From contig SFFS01000059.1 of assembly GCA_004557805.1 (NCBI GenBank), positions 1 to 13,531 of the forward strand: a stretch of 13,531 nucleotides of DNA, given 5' to 3'. Each line of letters begins with the position of its first letter. The first letter of the stretch is position 1. The position numbers and the translations under genes are program-made. The DNA comes from Clostridiales bacterium (GTDB lineage: Bacteria; Bacillota; Clostridia; Christensenellales; Aristaeellaceae). The notes below the pieces were generated by a model. The model ran no database searches and had not been told where the DNA came from. It saw nothing but the letters and a program-made list of their open reading frames with translations. This document shows positions 1 through 6,310 of the stretch, piece after piece.

Positions 1-474
1 GTGTCGGTGAGCGTCAAGCTGGCCTGTCCGGGCGCATGCGTGACGGCGGCGGACGTGAGCCGCGACGCGCTCGGCCTGTGCCGCGAAAACGCGGCGCTGC
101 ACGGCGTGCAGATCGAATGGGTGGAAAGCGACTGGTTCTCCGCGCTTGCCGGGCGGAAATTCGATCTGATTTTTTCCAACCCGCCCTATATTCCTTCGCA
201 TGAGCTGAACGCGCTGCAAAGCGAGGTCCGGCGCGAGCCGGCGCTGGCGCTCGACGGCGGCGCGGATGGGCTGGATTTTTACCGGCGGACGATGCTGGAA
301 CTGCCAGAGCACCTCAATGCGGGCGGCTCTCTGCTGTTCGAGACGGGCGACGGCGAAAGCGAGGCCGTGCTGGCAATGCTGGCGGAATGCTTTGCGCACA
401 CCGAAATGCGGCGCGATCTGGGCAGCCTGCCCCGCGTTGTGATAGGAGACGGATATGAACGGGATGCAGGATAA
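1..474 (+). CDS. prmC: PrmC, release factor glutamine N5-methyltransferase (3' part, 5' end outside window)
   Basis: PrmC transfers a methyl group from S-adenosylmethionine to the glutamine of the GGQ motif of release factors RF1 and RF2. The visible 157 residues are the C-terminal part of the Rossmann-type methyltransferase domain. They contain the diagnostic NPPY motif (residues 60-63) that binds the target glutamine, preceded by FDLIFS, and the family stretch ALDGGADGLDFYRR just after it. The usual family length is about 280 residues, so the N-terminal domain and the glycine-rich SAM motif I lie to the left of the window. The GTG at position 1 is therefore probably an internal valine, not the start. 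The stop lies 20 nt inside prfA, whose product is the expected substrate, which supports both calls. Confidence 0.93.
   Translation: MSVSVKLACPGACVTAADVSRDALGLCRENAALHGVQIEWVESDWFSALAGRKFDLIFSNPPYIPSHELNALQSEVRREPALALDGGADGLDFYRRTMLELPEHLNAGGSLLFETGDGESEAVLAMLAECFAHTEMRRDLGSLPRVVIGDGYERDAG
445..448 (+). promoter_or_regulatory. Shine-Dalgarno site of prfA
   Basis: GGAG ends 6 nt before the ATG at 455, inside the 3' end of prmC. It favours ATG 455 over the in-frame ATG at 464, although 464 would give an N-terminus (MQDKLLWIEGRY) closer to the usual RF1 start. Confidence 0.6.
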
Positions 475-1531
475 GCTCCTCTGGATCGAGGGGCGTTACG
501 ACGAAATCACGCAGCTGATGACCCAGCCGGACGTCGCGGCCGACGCCGACAGGCTGCGCAGGCTCATGCAGGAGCACGCGCAGCTGGAGCCCGTGCTGGA
601 AGCCTATCGCGCCTGGAAAAAGCTGCTCGAACGCGACCGTGAGGCCGACGAGATGCTTGCCGACCCGGAAATGGCCGAAATGGCGCGTGAGGAAAAAGAG
701 GAACTGCGCGAAGCAATTCCCGCCGCGCAGCGCGCGCTTCAGCTGCTTCTGCTGCCGCAGGACCCGAACGACGATCGCAGCGTCGTCATGGAGATCCGCG
801 CGGGCGCGGGCGGCGAGGAGGCGGCGCTTTTCGGCGCGATGCTGCTGCGCATGTATCAGCACTACGCCGAGCGGCGCGGCTGGCGGTTCGAGCTGACGGA
901 TGCAAACATGACGGAGCTGGGCGGCGTGAAGGAAGCAACATTCATGATCGCCGGGCGCGGCGCGTTCCGCCGCCTGAAATTTGAAAGCGGCGTGCATCGC
1001 GTGCAGCGCGTCCCCTCGACGGAATCCTCCGGGCGCATCCACACCTCGACGGCGACGGTAGCGGTGCTGCCCGAGGCGGAGGACGTAGAGGTGCAGGTGA
1101 ATCCCGGCGATCTGCGCATCGACGTTTATCGCTCCACCGGACACGGCGGCCAGTGCATCAACACTACCGACTCGGCCGTGCGCATCACGCACCTGCCGAC
1201 CGGGCTGGTCGTCACCTGTCAGGACGAAAAATCGCAGATCAAGAACCGTGAAAAAGCCATGCGCGTTTTGAAAGCGCGGCTATACGACATGTACCGTTCC
1301 AAGGCCGACGCGGAATACGCTGAAAACCGCCGCTCGCAGGTAGGCACCGGCGACCGCAGCGAGCGCATTCGCACTTACAACTTCCCGCAGGGGCGCGTGA
1401 CCGATCACCGCATCGGGCTGACGCTGTATCAGCTGGAAGCGTTCGTAGACGGCGACTGCGACCCGGTGATCGACGCGCTCGTGCTGGCGGACGAGACGGA
1501 ACGGCTCAAGGCATTGGGGGAAAACGAATGA
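455..1531 (+). CDS. prfA: Peptide chain release factor 1 (RF1)
   Basis: RF1 recognises UAA and UAG in the ribosomal A site and triggers peptidyl-tRNA hydrolysis. The protein has 358 residues, the normal family length. Residues 1-100 form the helical N-terminal domain. MEIRAGAGGEEAALF (112-126) is the conserved PCRF stretch, and HRVQRVP (181-187) leads into the stop-codon recognition tripeptide, PST (187-189), an RF1-type PxT motif and not the SPF of RF2. The catalytic GGQ is at 231-233 in the context STGHGGQCINTTDSAVRITH. The C-terminal region contains RSERIRTYNFPQGRVTDHR. It overlaps prmC upstream by 20 nt and tsaC downstream by 4 nt (ATGA), so the three genes are probably one transcript with translational coupling. 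The start at 455 was chosen from the Shine-Dalgarno spacing; 464 is possible. Confidence 0.97.
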   Translation: MNGMQDKLLWIEGRYDEITQLMTQPDVAADADRLRRLMQEHAQLEPVLEAYRAWKKLLERDREADEMLADPEMAEMAREEKEELREAIPAAQRALQLLLLPQDPNDDRSVVMEIRAGAGGEEAALFGAMLLRMYQHYAERRGWRFELTDANMTELGGVKEATFMIAGRGAFRRLKFESGVHRVQRVPSTESSGRIHTSTATVAVLPEAEDVEVQVNPGDLRIDVYRSTGHGGQCINTTDSAVRITHLPTGLVVTCQDEKSQIKNREKAMRVLKARLYDMYRSKADAEYAENRRSQVGTGDRSERIRTYNFPQGRVTDHRIGLTLYQLEAFVDGDCDPVIDALVLADETERLKALGENE

Positions 1532-2541
1532 AAACGGAATTGATGCCGGTCACGGCGGCTTCCATCGCGCTGGGCGCGTCGCTGATGGCCGAAGGCAAGC
1601 TCGTCGCCTTTCCGACGGAAACGGTTTACGGGCTGGGCGCGGACGCGCTCAACGGCAGGGCCGTGCTGAAAATCTTCGAAGCGAAGGGCCGGCCGGCAGA
1701 CAATCCGCTCATCGCGCATATCAGCGATAAGAGCGAGCTTGCGCCGCTTGTCGCCCGCGTCGACGAGCGCGCGCAAAAGCTGATGGACGCGTTCTGGCCG
1801 GGCCCGCTGACGATGGTTTTCCCAAAATCGGAGCTGATCCCCGACGCGGTCAGCGCAGGGCTTTCAACCGTCGCCGTCCGCATGCCGTCGCACCCGGCGG
1901 CGAGGATGCTGATCCGGGCGCTCGGCCGCCCCATCGCCGCGCCCAGCGCGAACCGGAGCGGCAAGCCCAGTCCCACCACAGCAGCGCACGTCTTCGAGGA
2001 TATGGAGGGCCGCATTCCGCTCATTCTCGACGGCGGGCCGTGCGGCGTAGGCGTGGAATCTACGGTGCTCGACCTTGCAGGCGACGTGCCGACGCTATTG
2101 CGTCCCGGCGGAATCACGGCGGAAATGCTGCGCGAATATCTGCCCGATCTGGCCATTCACCCGGCGGTGCTGCATCCGCTGCAAAGCAGCGCCGAGGCGC
2201 GCTCCCCGGGCATGAAGTACAAGCACTATGCGCCGAACGCGTCGATTGTGATCGTGCGCGGCACGCCGGAGCAGATCGCCGCGCGCTACGACGCGAGCGT
2301 CGCCGCCGGCAAAAAAACGGCTATTCTCTGCGCCGACCGCGCGCCCTATGGCGACCGTTTCGCCTACGAGCTCGGCCACGACGCAGGCGAAATGGCGTCG
2401 CGTCTTTTTGCCGCGCTCCGCGCGATGGACGACGACGGAATCGAAGCCGCCTTCTCCGAGCAGACCCCCACCGACGGCGTGGGTCTCGCTCTGACAAACC
2501 GGCTGCTCAGAGCGGCGGGGTTTCAGGTGGAAGAGGGATAA
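1528..2541 (+). CDS. tsaC: Threonylcarbamoyl-AMP synthase (Sua5/YrdC/YwlC, long form)
   Basis: This enzyme makes threonylcarbamoyl-AMP from threonine, bicarbonate and ATP for the t6A37 modification of ANN-decoding tRNAs. The 337-residue product is the two-domain Sua5 form. The YrdC domain (about residues 8-200) shows FPTETVYGLGADA (28-40), KGRP (53-56), the FWPGPLT stretch (89-95) and APSAN (138-142). The linker SPGMKYKHYAP (226-236), typical of Sua5 proteins, leads to a C-terminal Sua5 domain (about 237-337) with the usual ending GVGLALTNRLLRAA. Its ATG overlaps the prfA TGA as ATGA, indicating translational coupling. Placement after prmC-prfA is common in Clostridia. It is the last gene before the convergent terminator. 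Function is essentially certain; only the symbol differs between organisms (ywlC, sua5, tsaC). Confidence 0.96.
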   Translation: MKTELMPVTAASIALGASLMAEGKLVAFPTETVYGLGADALNGRAVLKIFEAKGRPADNPLIAHISDKSELAPLVARVDERAQKLMDAFWPGPLTMVFPKSELIPDAVSAGLSTVAVRMPSHPAARMLIRALGRPIAAPSANRSGKPSPTTAAHVFEDMEGRIPLILDGGPCGVGVESTVLDLAGDVPTLLRPGGITAEMLREYLPDLAIHPAVLHPLQSSAEARSPGMKYKHYAPNASIVIVRGTPEQIAARYDASVAAGKKTAILCADRAPYGDRFAYELGHDAGEMASRLFAALRAMDDDGIEAAFSEQTPTDGVGLALTNRLLRAAGFQVEEG

Positions 2542-2642
2542 GCAGACCGTGAGAAAGGGTTCGCGGCGCTTACTTGCCGCGGATTCGCATGCGGCTTTCC
2601 GTTCTGTTTCAAGCTATGCTGTATTTTTCAAATCACAAAACG

Positions 2643-2704
2643 GCGGCGGTGCTTCCTCCGGCGCGCAAGCGCCCAAAGAAACACCGCCGCAATTTATTTT
2701 TCTT
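2643..2704 (+). terminator. Intrinsic terminator between convergent operons, probably bidirectional
   Basis: A perfect 9-bp stem GCGGCGGTG/CACCGCCGC (2643-2651 with 2682-2690) encloses an inner hairpin GGCGC-GCAA-GCGCC (2660-2673) capped by a GNRA-type tetraloop. On the plus strand it is followed by AATTTATTTTTCTT (2691-2704). On the minus strand the run after the stem is TTTTGTGATTTG. It lies about 100 nt after the tsaC stop and about 20 nt after the stop of the minus-strand dehydrogenase. The rest of the 2542-2711 gap shows only a weak 6-bp inverted repeat (CGCGGC 2562-2567 with GCCGCG 2576-2581) and no gene I would support. Confidence 0.85.
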
Positions 2705-2711
2705 CCGCGTT

Positions 2712-3899
2712 TCAATTCAGTTTTGCCATAAATGCTTCCGCCGTTTTCAGGCTGCCGATCAGCTGCTCGGGCGTCACCGCGAAGGGCAGCGTTTTCAGCG
2801 TTCCGCTGCGCCCGGCCGTTTCGTTGTAGGCGCGCAGCCACTCCTCGTCAGAAATGCCGTCCAGCCCCAGCTCCGCAAGCGTCGTCGGGATGCCGACCTG
2901 CTTGCAGAAGGCCGCGTACTGCCGCGTTTCTTCCTCGCCCATGCCGGTATAGAGCAGCATCGGAATGGTCGCATAGCCCACGCGCAGCCCGTGCGGCGTC
3001 TTATGCGACGCTTCAAAGCCGAGGAACACCTCGTCGAGCACATGCGCGAAGCCCATCGTGCAGATCATGCCCAGCGGCCCGCAGTTGTGCAGGATCATTG
3101 AAACGACGCTCTCAAACTCGTTATTCGCCTTGCCCGCGCGCGCGGCCTCAACGGCCTTCGGCGCCTGACGGCGCATCACATCGACTGCCAGTCGCACACC
3201 CTCATAGGAAAGCGCGGGCAGAATGTCGGTACGTCCCGTCATTTTCAGGTTGCAAAGCGCCTCATAGTAGGTGCTCGTGATATCGCCGATGCCGGCGGCA
3301 AGAACGCGCGGGCCGTTGGCGACGAGCACCTCCGTATCAGCCAGCACCAGATCGGGCGCGCTGTCCATGCGCCAGTATTGCTCAATTTTCGCGCCGTCGG
3401 GGCTGTAGAGCACGCTCAGCGTGGAAATGCTGGCGTTCGTCGCCGCAAGCGTCGGCACGAGAATCACCTTTACCGGCACGAAATGCGTCAGCGCGCGGGC
3501 AAAATCCTGCCCCTTTCCCCCGCCGACGCCCACGACCGTATCGACGCCGCGCGCCTGCACATATTCCGCCACTCTGCGGATGTTTTCCTCCGCAACGACG
3601 GTATCGCCGATATCGTAGAATTCAAACTCCATCTCCCGGCGCAGCGCGTCGAAGCGATCCGTCATGGGCATATAGCGCGCATAGCGCGGGCTGTCCGCAG
3701 CCAGCTGCGGGTTCATCCACTTCGCGGCGGGCGCGTCGATTCCCTCGCGGATTTTCGCGACCACCTGCTCCGTCACCGGCGCGCAGGCCGTCAGAATCAG
3801 CACCTTTCTGCCGATCAGCGACGCATAGTTCGCCAGTTCGCGCAGCGCGCCCTCGAACTGCACGTATCGCCTTGCGACGTGATATTCGATATAGCTCAT
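2712..3899 (-). CDS. GldA-like metal-dependent alcohol/polyol dehydrogenase
   Basis: A group III (iron/zinc-type) alcohol dehydrogenase of the glycerol-dehydrogenase branch, 395 residues, probably cytosolic and NAD(H)-dependent. The N-terminal nucleotide-binding domain has VVGVGGGKGQDFARAL (122-137). It is followed by VPTLAATNASISTLSVLY (148-165), matching the GldA stretch around PTIASTDAP. The three expected metal ligands are present: Asp206 in AAGIGD, His286 in GFAHVLDE and His303 in TPHGLRVGYA. It is slightly longer than GldA (about 367), with a longer region around residues 60-100 and after 130. The start at 3899 was chosen because ATG overlaps the upstream stop as ATGA and GGAG lies 5 nt upstream; the longer reading to 4025 runs inside the previous gene. 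Last gene of the minus operon. Likely role: reduction of an aldehyde or ketone (or oxidation of a polyol) made by the pathway. The substrate is unknown; other candidates are sn-glycerol-1-phosphate-type or hydroxyketone dehydrogenases. Confidence 0.85.
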   Translation of the reverse strand: MSYIEYHVARRYVQFEGALRELANYASLIGRKVLILTACAPVTEQVVAKIREGIDAPAAKWMNPQLAADSPRYARYMPMTDRFDALRREMEFEFYDIGDTVVAEENIRRVAEYVQARGVDTVVGVGGGKGQDFARALTHFVPVKVILVPTLAATNASISTLSVLYSPDGAKIEQYWRMDSAPDLVLADTEVLVANGPRVLAAGIGDITSTYYEALCNLKMTGRTDILPALSYEGVRLAVDVMRRQAPKAVEAARAGKANNEFESVVSMILHNCGPLGMICTMGFAHVLDEVFLGFEASHKTPHGLRVGYATIPMLLYTGMGEEETRQYAAFCKQVGIPTTLAELGLDGISDEEWLRAYNETAGRSGTLKTLPFAVTPEQLIGSLKTAEAFMAKLN

Positions 3900-4393
3900 A
3901 CGATCTCCATCTGCTCCTCTTCGGGGAAGACGACGACCGCACAGTCGCGCGCGTACGTCCGCTCGGGCAGCACGCAAAGATTGCTCACGGAGTCCTGATC
4001 GATGGCGAACGGCGCGTGATGCCACACGCCGGGGCGCAGCACGACCATCGTGCCCATCGGCACGCGGAACACTTCAAACCGGTCGTACGGTACGACGCCG
4101 TGCGGGGTTGCGGGCGCGACATGAATATACACATCGCCGTTGAGCGGCATGCACGCCTCGCAGCAGTTGTCGTGATATTCCGCCTTGGCAATGACGAACG
4201 GGCGCTTCTTCACCTTCGTCACGGACATGCCGGTCACTTCGCCCGGCGCGGTCACGGCCAGCCGGTCGCGATAGAATTCGATGATGCTTCCCGGCACGCC
4301 GGTGATGTCGCCGTCGGGGTGAATCATATCGGCGAACGTGCCGTAGCGGGAAAAAGCCTCCAGCGTCAGTTCCTGTGCCTTGATCGTTTTCAT
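3896..4393 (-). CDS. AllA (ureidoglycolate lyase)-like cupin-fold protein
   Basis: A 165-residue protein of the ureidoglycolate lyase fold. The N-terminal LTLEAFSRYG resembles the AllA start. CMPLNGDVYIHVAP (81-94) corresponds to the AllA IPMKGEVFV stretch. MGTMVVLRPGVWHHAPFAI (113-131) contains the VWHH motif (123-126), matching AllA NVWHHPLFA. In purine catabolism AllA splits ureidoglycolate into glyoxylate and urea, but no other allantoin gene is present, so I would not assign that reaction; a lyase, isomerase or ring-opening role on a sugar acid is plausible. The cluster NCCEAC (76-81), with three cysteines, is unusual for AllA. The start at 4393 has a canonical AGGAGG 7 nt upstream; longer in-frame starts run back into the ThuA gene. 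Its stop overlaps the GldA-like gene by 4 nt. Confidence 0.7.
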   Translation of the reverse strand: MKTIKAQELTLEAFSRYGTFADMIHPDGDITGVPGSIIEFYRDRLAVTAPGEVTGMSVTKVKKRPFVIAKAEYHDNCCEACMPLNGDVYIHVAPATPHGVVPYDRFEVFRVPMGTMVVLRPGVWHHAPFAIDQDSVSNLCVLPERTYARDCAVVVFPEEEQMEIV

Positions 4394-4400
4394 GCAAACG

Positions 4401-4406
4401 CCTCCT
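4401..4406 (-). promoter_or_regulatory. Shine-Dalgarno site of the AllA-like gene
   Basis: A consensus AGGAGG on the minus strand sits 7 nt before the ATG at 4393. It fixes the start and excludes the longer in-frame reading from 4654. Confidence 0.75.
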
Positions 4407-4429
4407 GAAAGAGAAATTTTTCGTATGCT

Positions 4430-4452
4430 TTTCCGGCGCTTTGCGCCGGGAA
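4430..4452 (-). other. GC-rich hairpin between ThuA and AllA-like genes
   Basis: A perfect 7-bp stem CCGGCGC/GCGCCGG (4433-4439 with 4443-4449) with a 3-nt loop, extended on the outside by G-U and A-U pairs. It lies 8 nt after the ThuA stop. The minus-strand sequence after it is A-rich (AAAAGCATACG), with no U-tract, so it does not look like an intrinsic terminator. An mRNA stability or processing element is a possible role. Confidence 0.5.
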
Positions 4453-4457
4453 GTCCG

Positions 4458-5129
4458 TCAGTTCGCGGCCCAGCGGACAGCGTTGACCAAAATGGCGCGC
4501 ACCTCCCGCTGATGATAAACCGAACAGGTTTCGTGGCCCGCGGAAAAATAGAAGATCTTTCCCCTGCCGCGCCGCCAGCAGCAGCCGCTGCGGAACGCCT
4601 CTCCACCCTGCGCGGTCGTAAGGAACACCTGCTCCTCCGGCTGCGGAATTTCAAAATACTCGCCGTAGGTTTCGTCGCGCGGGATCATAAACGATTCGTC
4701 CGTCAGTCCCGCTGCGATCGGATGCGCGGGATTGACAACCCACACGCGCTGCCACTCGTCGTTTTCTCGCCAATGGATCTGATGGGTGCGCGTCCCCATC
4801 AGCCGCTGAAAAATTTTGCTCGCATGCGCGGAATGCAGCGCCACCAGCCCCATGCCCTCCAGCACGCGGCGCTGTATCGCGTCCACGCGGCCGTCGTCGA
4901 TTTCGCGCCAGTGCTTGTGGCTGAAATAGACCAGCACGTCGGCCCAGGCCAGCGCTTCGTCGCTCAGCCCCTGCTGCGCGTCCTGCATCGTCGCAGCGCG
5001 CGCCTGTATGCCGGGCTGCGCGGCAAACAGCGCGCTCAGCTCGCCGTGAATCCCGTTGGGATAGACGCGCCGCTCAGCCTCGGCATGTTCGGGCAGCGGC
5101 CGGTTTTCATACCACACCAGCACGTTCAA
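4458..5129 (-). CDS. ThuA-like (trehalose utilisation) domain protein
   Basis: A 223-residue protein with the glutamine-amidotransferase-like ThuA fold. NVLVWYENR opens the first strand; ADVLVYFSHKHWREI (63-77) and GMGLVALHSAH (92-102) are the typical core stretches; DETYGEYFEIP (152-162) and GKIFYFSAGHET (190-201) match the ThuA C-terminal half. ThuA proteins take part in trehalose and related disaccharide use in rhizobia together with an oxidoreductase (ThuB); their exact chemistry is poorly settled. The start is TTG at 5129: it overlaps the upstream Gfo/Idh/MocA stop as TTGA, has GGAGGTGG upstream, and begins exactly where family homology begins. Longer readings to 5360 lie inside the neighbour. 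The 4-nt overlap suggests the two proteins are co-translated partners. Confidence 0.82.
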   Translation of the reverse strand: MNVLVWYENRPLPEHAEAERRVYPNGIHGELSALFAAQPGIQARAATMQDAQQGLSDEALAWADVLVYFSHKHWREIDDGRVDAIQRRVLEGMGLVALHSAHASKIFQRLMGTRTHQIHWRENDEWQRVWVVNPAHPIAAGLTDESFMIPRDETYGEYFEIPQPEEQVFLTTAQGGEAFRSGCCWRRGRGKIFYFSAGHETCSVYHQREVRAILVNAVRWAAN

Positions 5130-6235
5130 AACCGTTCCACCTCCGCCCAGCGCCGTTCCTTTGCGGAGCGCAGGCATGCTTCCACAAACGCCATGCCCGC
5201 AAATCCGTCGCGGAAGGTCGAGTAAAGCTGCGTTTCGTTCCTGTAGCTTCCGTCCGGAATCGACGCATAGAACGCCTGCACTGCGTTGCGCAGCGCGTCC
5301 GGCCAGCCCATCATGTGCCCCATCGGCGCGGTGATGAACGGCCGCGTTTCCTCCTGGCACAGCCGCGGGTTCATGTACACGGTTTCAAACCCCACGTCCT
5401 TTTCGCCTATGAACAGCCGGTCTGGCGTTTCCTGCTCCCATGCCATGCTGTATCCTTCGCACCAGAGGTCGAGCCGCAGGTCGTTCTTATGGCCGCTTGC
5501 GGCCTTGCTCACGGTCAGCTGCCCCGGCGTTCCATCGGCAAAGCGCACGAGCACGAACGCCGAATCCTCCGTCGTCATCTCGTGGCGCGCGCCGTCCGCG
5601 TCCACGCGCACGGGATAGTGCGTATGCAGATCGGCCATTACCTCCGCCACCGGCTGACCGAGCACAAAGGCCGCCGTGTCCACCCAGTGAATCCCAATAT
5701 CGCTCAGCGCGCGGGCGATGCCGGTATTTTCCATTTTGCCGTTCCAGTCGGTTTCGCGCGAGCCGCTCTCCTGCAAATAGCAGCCGTTCATGGCCAGCGG
5801 GCGGCCGGCCATTCCCTTTTGCAGCCGCGCGCGCATTTCCACCACGGCGGCGTTGAGCCGGTATTGATGGTTCAGCCCGGCGGCCACGCCCTGCCTGCGG
5901 GCAAGCAGCGTCATCTCGCGCGCCAGCGCAGCGGAACCCGAAAGCGGCTTCTCGCTGTAGATGTGCTTGCCCGCCAGAATCGCCGCGCGGTTGATTTCGT
6001 CGTGCAGCGCGTTGGGCGTGCAGTTATGAATCACATTGATTTCCGGGTCGGCGATCATTTCGCGCCACGAATCGTAATGCTTCGCCGCGCCGAACCGCTC
6101 GCTCACGGCGCGCGCCTTTTCAGCGCTTCCGCTGCTGACGGCGGCCAGCTGCGCCTGCGGCACGCGCATGATCGCATCCACATGCTGCATTCCGATAAAC
6201 CCAAGCCCGATAACCCCTGCGCGCAGTTTTTCCAT
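5126..6235 (-). CDS. Gfo/Idh/MocA-family NAD(P)-dependent oxidoreductase
   Basis: A 369-residue oxidoreductase of the glucose-fructose oxidoreductase/inositol dehydrogenase family. The N-terminal Rossmann fold shows AGVIGLGFIGMQHVDAI (6-22), followed by NVIHNCTPNALH and the hallmark YSEKPLSG (93-100), whose lysine is the expected catalytic residue. The C-terminal substrate domain has SDIGIHWVDTAAFVLG (178-193), with the His and Asp of the family DxxxHxxD signature. Such enzymes oxidise or reduce a hydroxyl or keto group of sugars, inositols or glycosides. The start at 6235 has AAAGGAG 6 nt upstream; the longer reading to 6265 adds residues with no homology. Coupled by TTGA overlap to ThuA, as expected of a ThuB/ThuA-like pair. 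Substrate unknown; a 3-keto-sugar or glycoside is the leading inference. Confidence 0.88.
   Translation of the reverse strand: MEKLRAGVIGLGFIGMQHVDAIMRVPQAQLAAVSSGSAEKARAVSERFGAAKHYDSWREMIADPEINVIHNCTPNALHDEINRAAILAGKHIYSEKPLSGSAALAREMTLLARRQGVAAGLNHQYRLNAAVVEMRARLQKGMAGRPLAMNGCYLQESGSRETDWNGKMENTGIARALSDIGIHWVDTAAFVLGQPVAEVMADLHTHYPVRVDADGARHEMTTEDSAFVLVRFADGTPGQLTVSKAASGHKNDLRLDLWCEGYSMAWEQETPDRLFIGEKDVGFETVYMNPRLCQEETRPFITAPMGHMMGWPDALRNAVQAFYASIPDGSYRNETQLYSTFRDGFAGMAFVEACLRSAKERRWAEVERF
5137..5144 (-). promoter_or_regulatory. Shine-Dalgarno site supporting the TTG start of the ThuA gene
   Basis: GGAGGTGG on the minus strand, inside the 3' end of the oxidoreductase gene. The GGAGG core ends 10 nt before TTG 5129. 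There is no in-frame ATG near the start of homology, so TTG is the best candidate. Confidence 0.55.
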
Positions 6236-6241
6236 GCGTTG

Positions 6242-6248
6242 CTCCTTT
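6242..6248 (-). promoter_or_regulatory. Shine-Dalgarno site of the Gfo/Idh/MocA gene
   Basis: AAAGGAG on the minus strand lies 6 nt before ATG 6235 and decides this start over the upstream in-frame ATG at 6265. It sits directly after a CCCGGG palindrome (6249-6254) that could pair with the hairpin described at 6267-6303. Confidence 0.7.
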
Positions 6249-6266
6249 CCCGGGCGCATGTGCAAA

Positions 6267-6303
6267 GCTGCCCGGAAGACATTATTTCCATCTCCCGGGC
6301 AGC
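6267..6303 (-). other. Stem-loop between aldolase and oxidoreductase genes
   Basis: A perfect 9-bp GC-rich stem (GCTGCCCGG 6267-6275 with CCGGGCAGC 6295-6303) with a 19-nt A/T-rich loop. It begins 7 nt after the aldolase stop. On the minus strand only TTT follows, so it is at most a weak terminator or attenuator; a 3' stabiliser of the upstream mRNA is equally likely. It lies in the longest gap (75 nt) of the operon. Confidence 0.5.
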
Positions 6304-6310
6304 CGGCTTT

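Noticed and set aside
2562..2594. Second inverted repeat after tsaC as a terminator
   Set aside because: Only 4-6 bp stems with competing pairings and no T-run directly after; the hairpin at 2643-2690 explains termination better.
2549..2731. Small plus-strand frame in the convergent gap
   Set aside because: It runs through the terminator hairpin, lacks a convincing ribosome-binding site and has no recognisable sequence.
3900..4025. N-terminal extension of the GldA-like dehydrogenase
   Set aside because: It lies inside the AllA-like gene. ATG 3899 has an ATGA overlap, a Shine-Dalgarno site and the expected family N-terminus.
4433..4449. Hairpin after ThuA as an intrinsic terminator
   Set aside because: On the transcribed minus strand an A-rich stretch, not a U-tract, follows, and the next two genes have no evident promoter.
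4391..4654. N-terminal extension of the AllA-like gene
   Set aside because: It overlaps the end of the ThuA gene, lacks homology, and a consensus AGGAGG sits just before the ATG at 4393.
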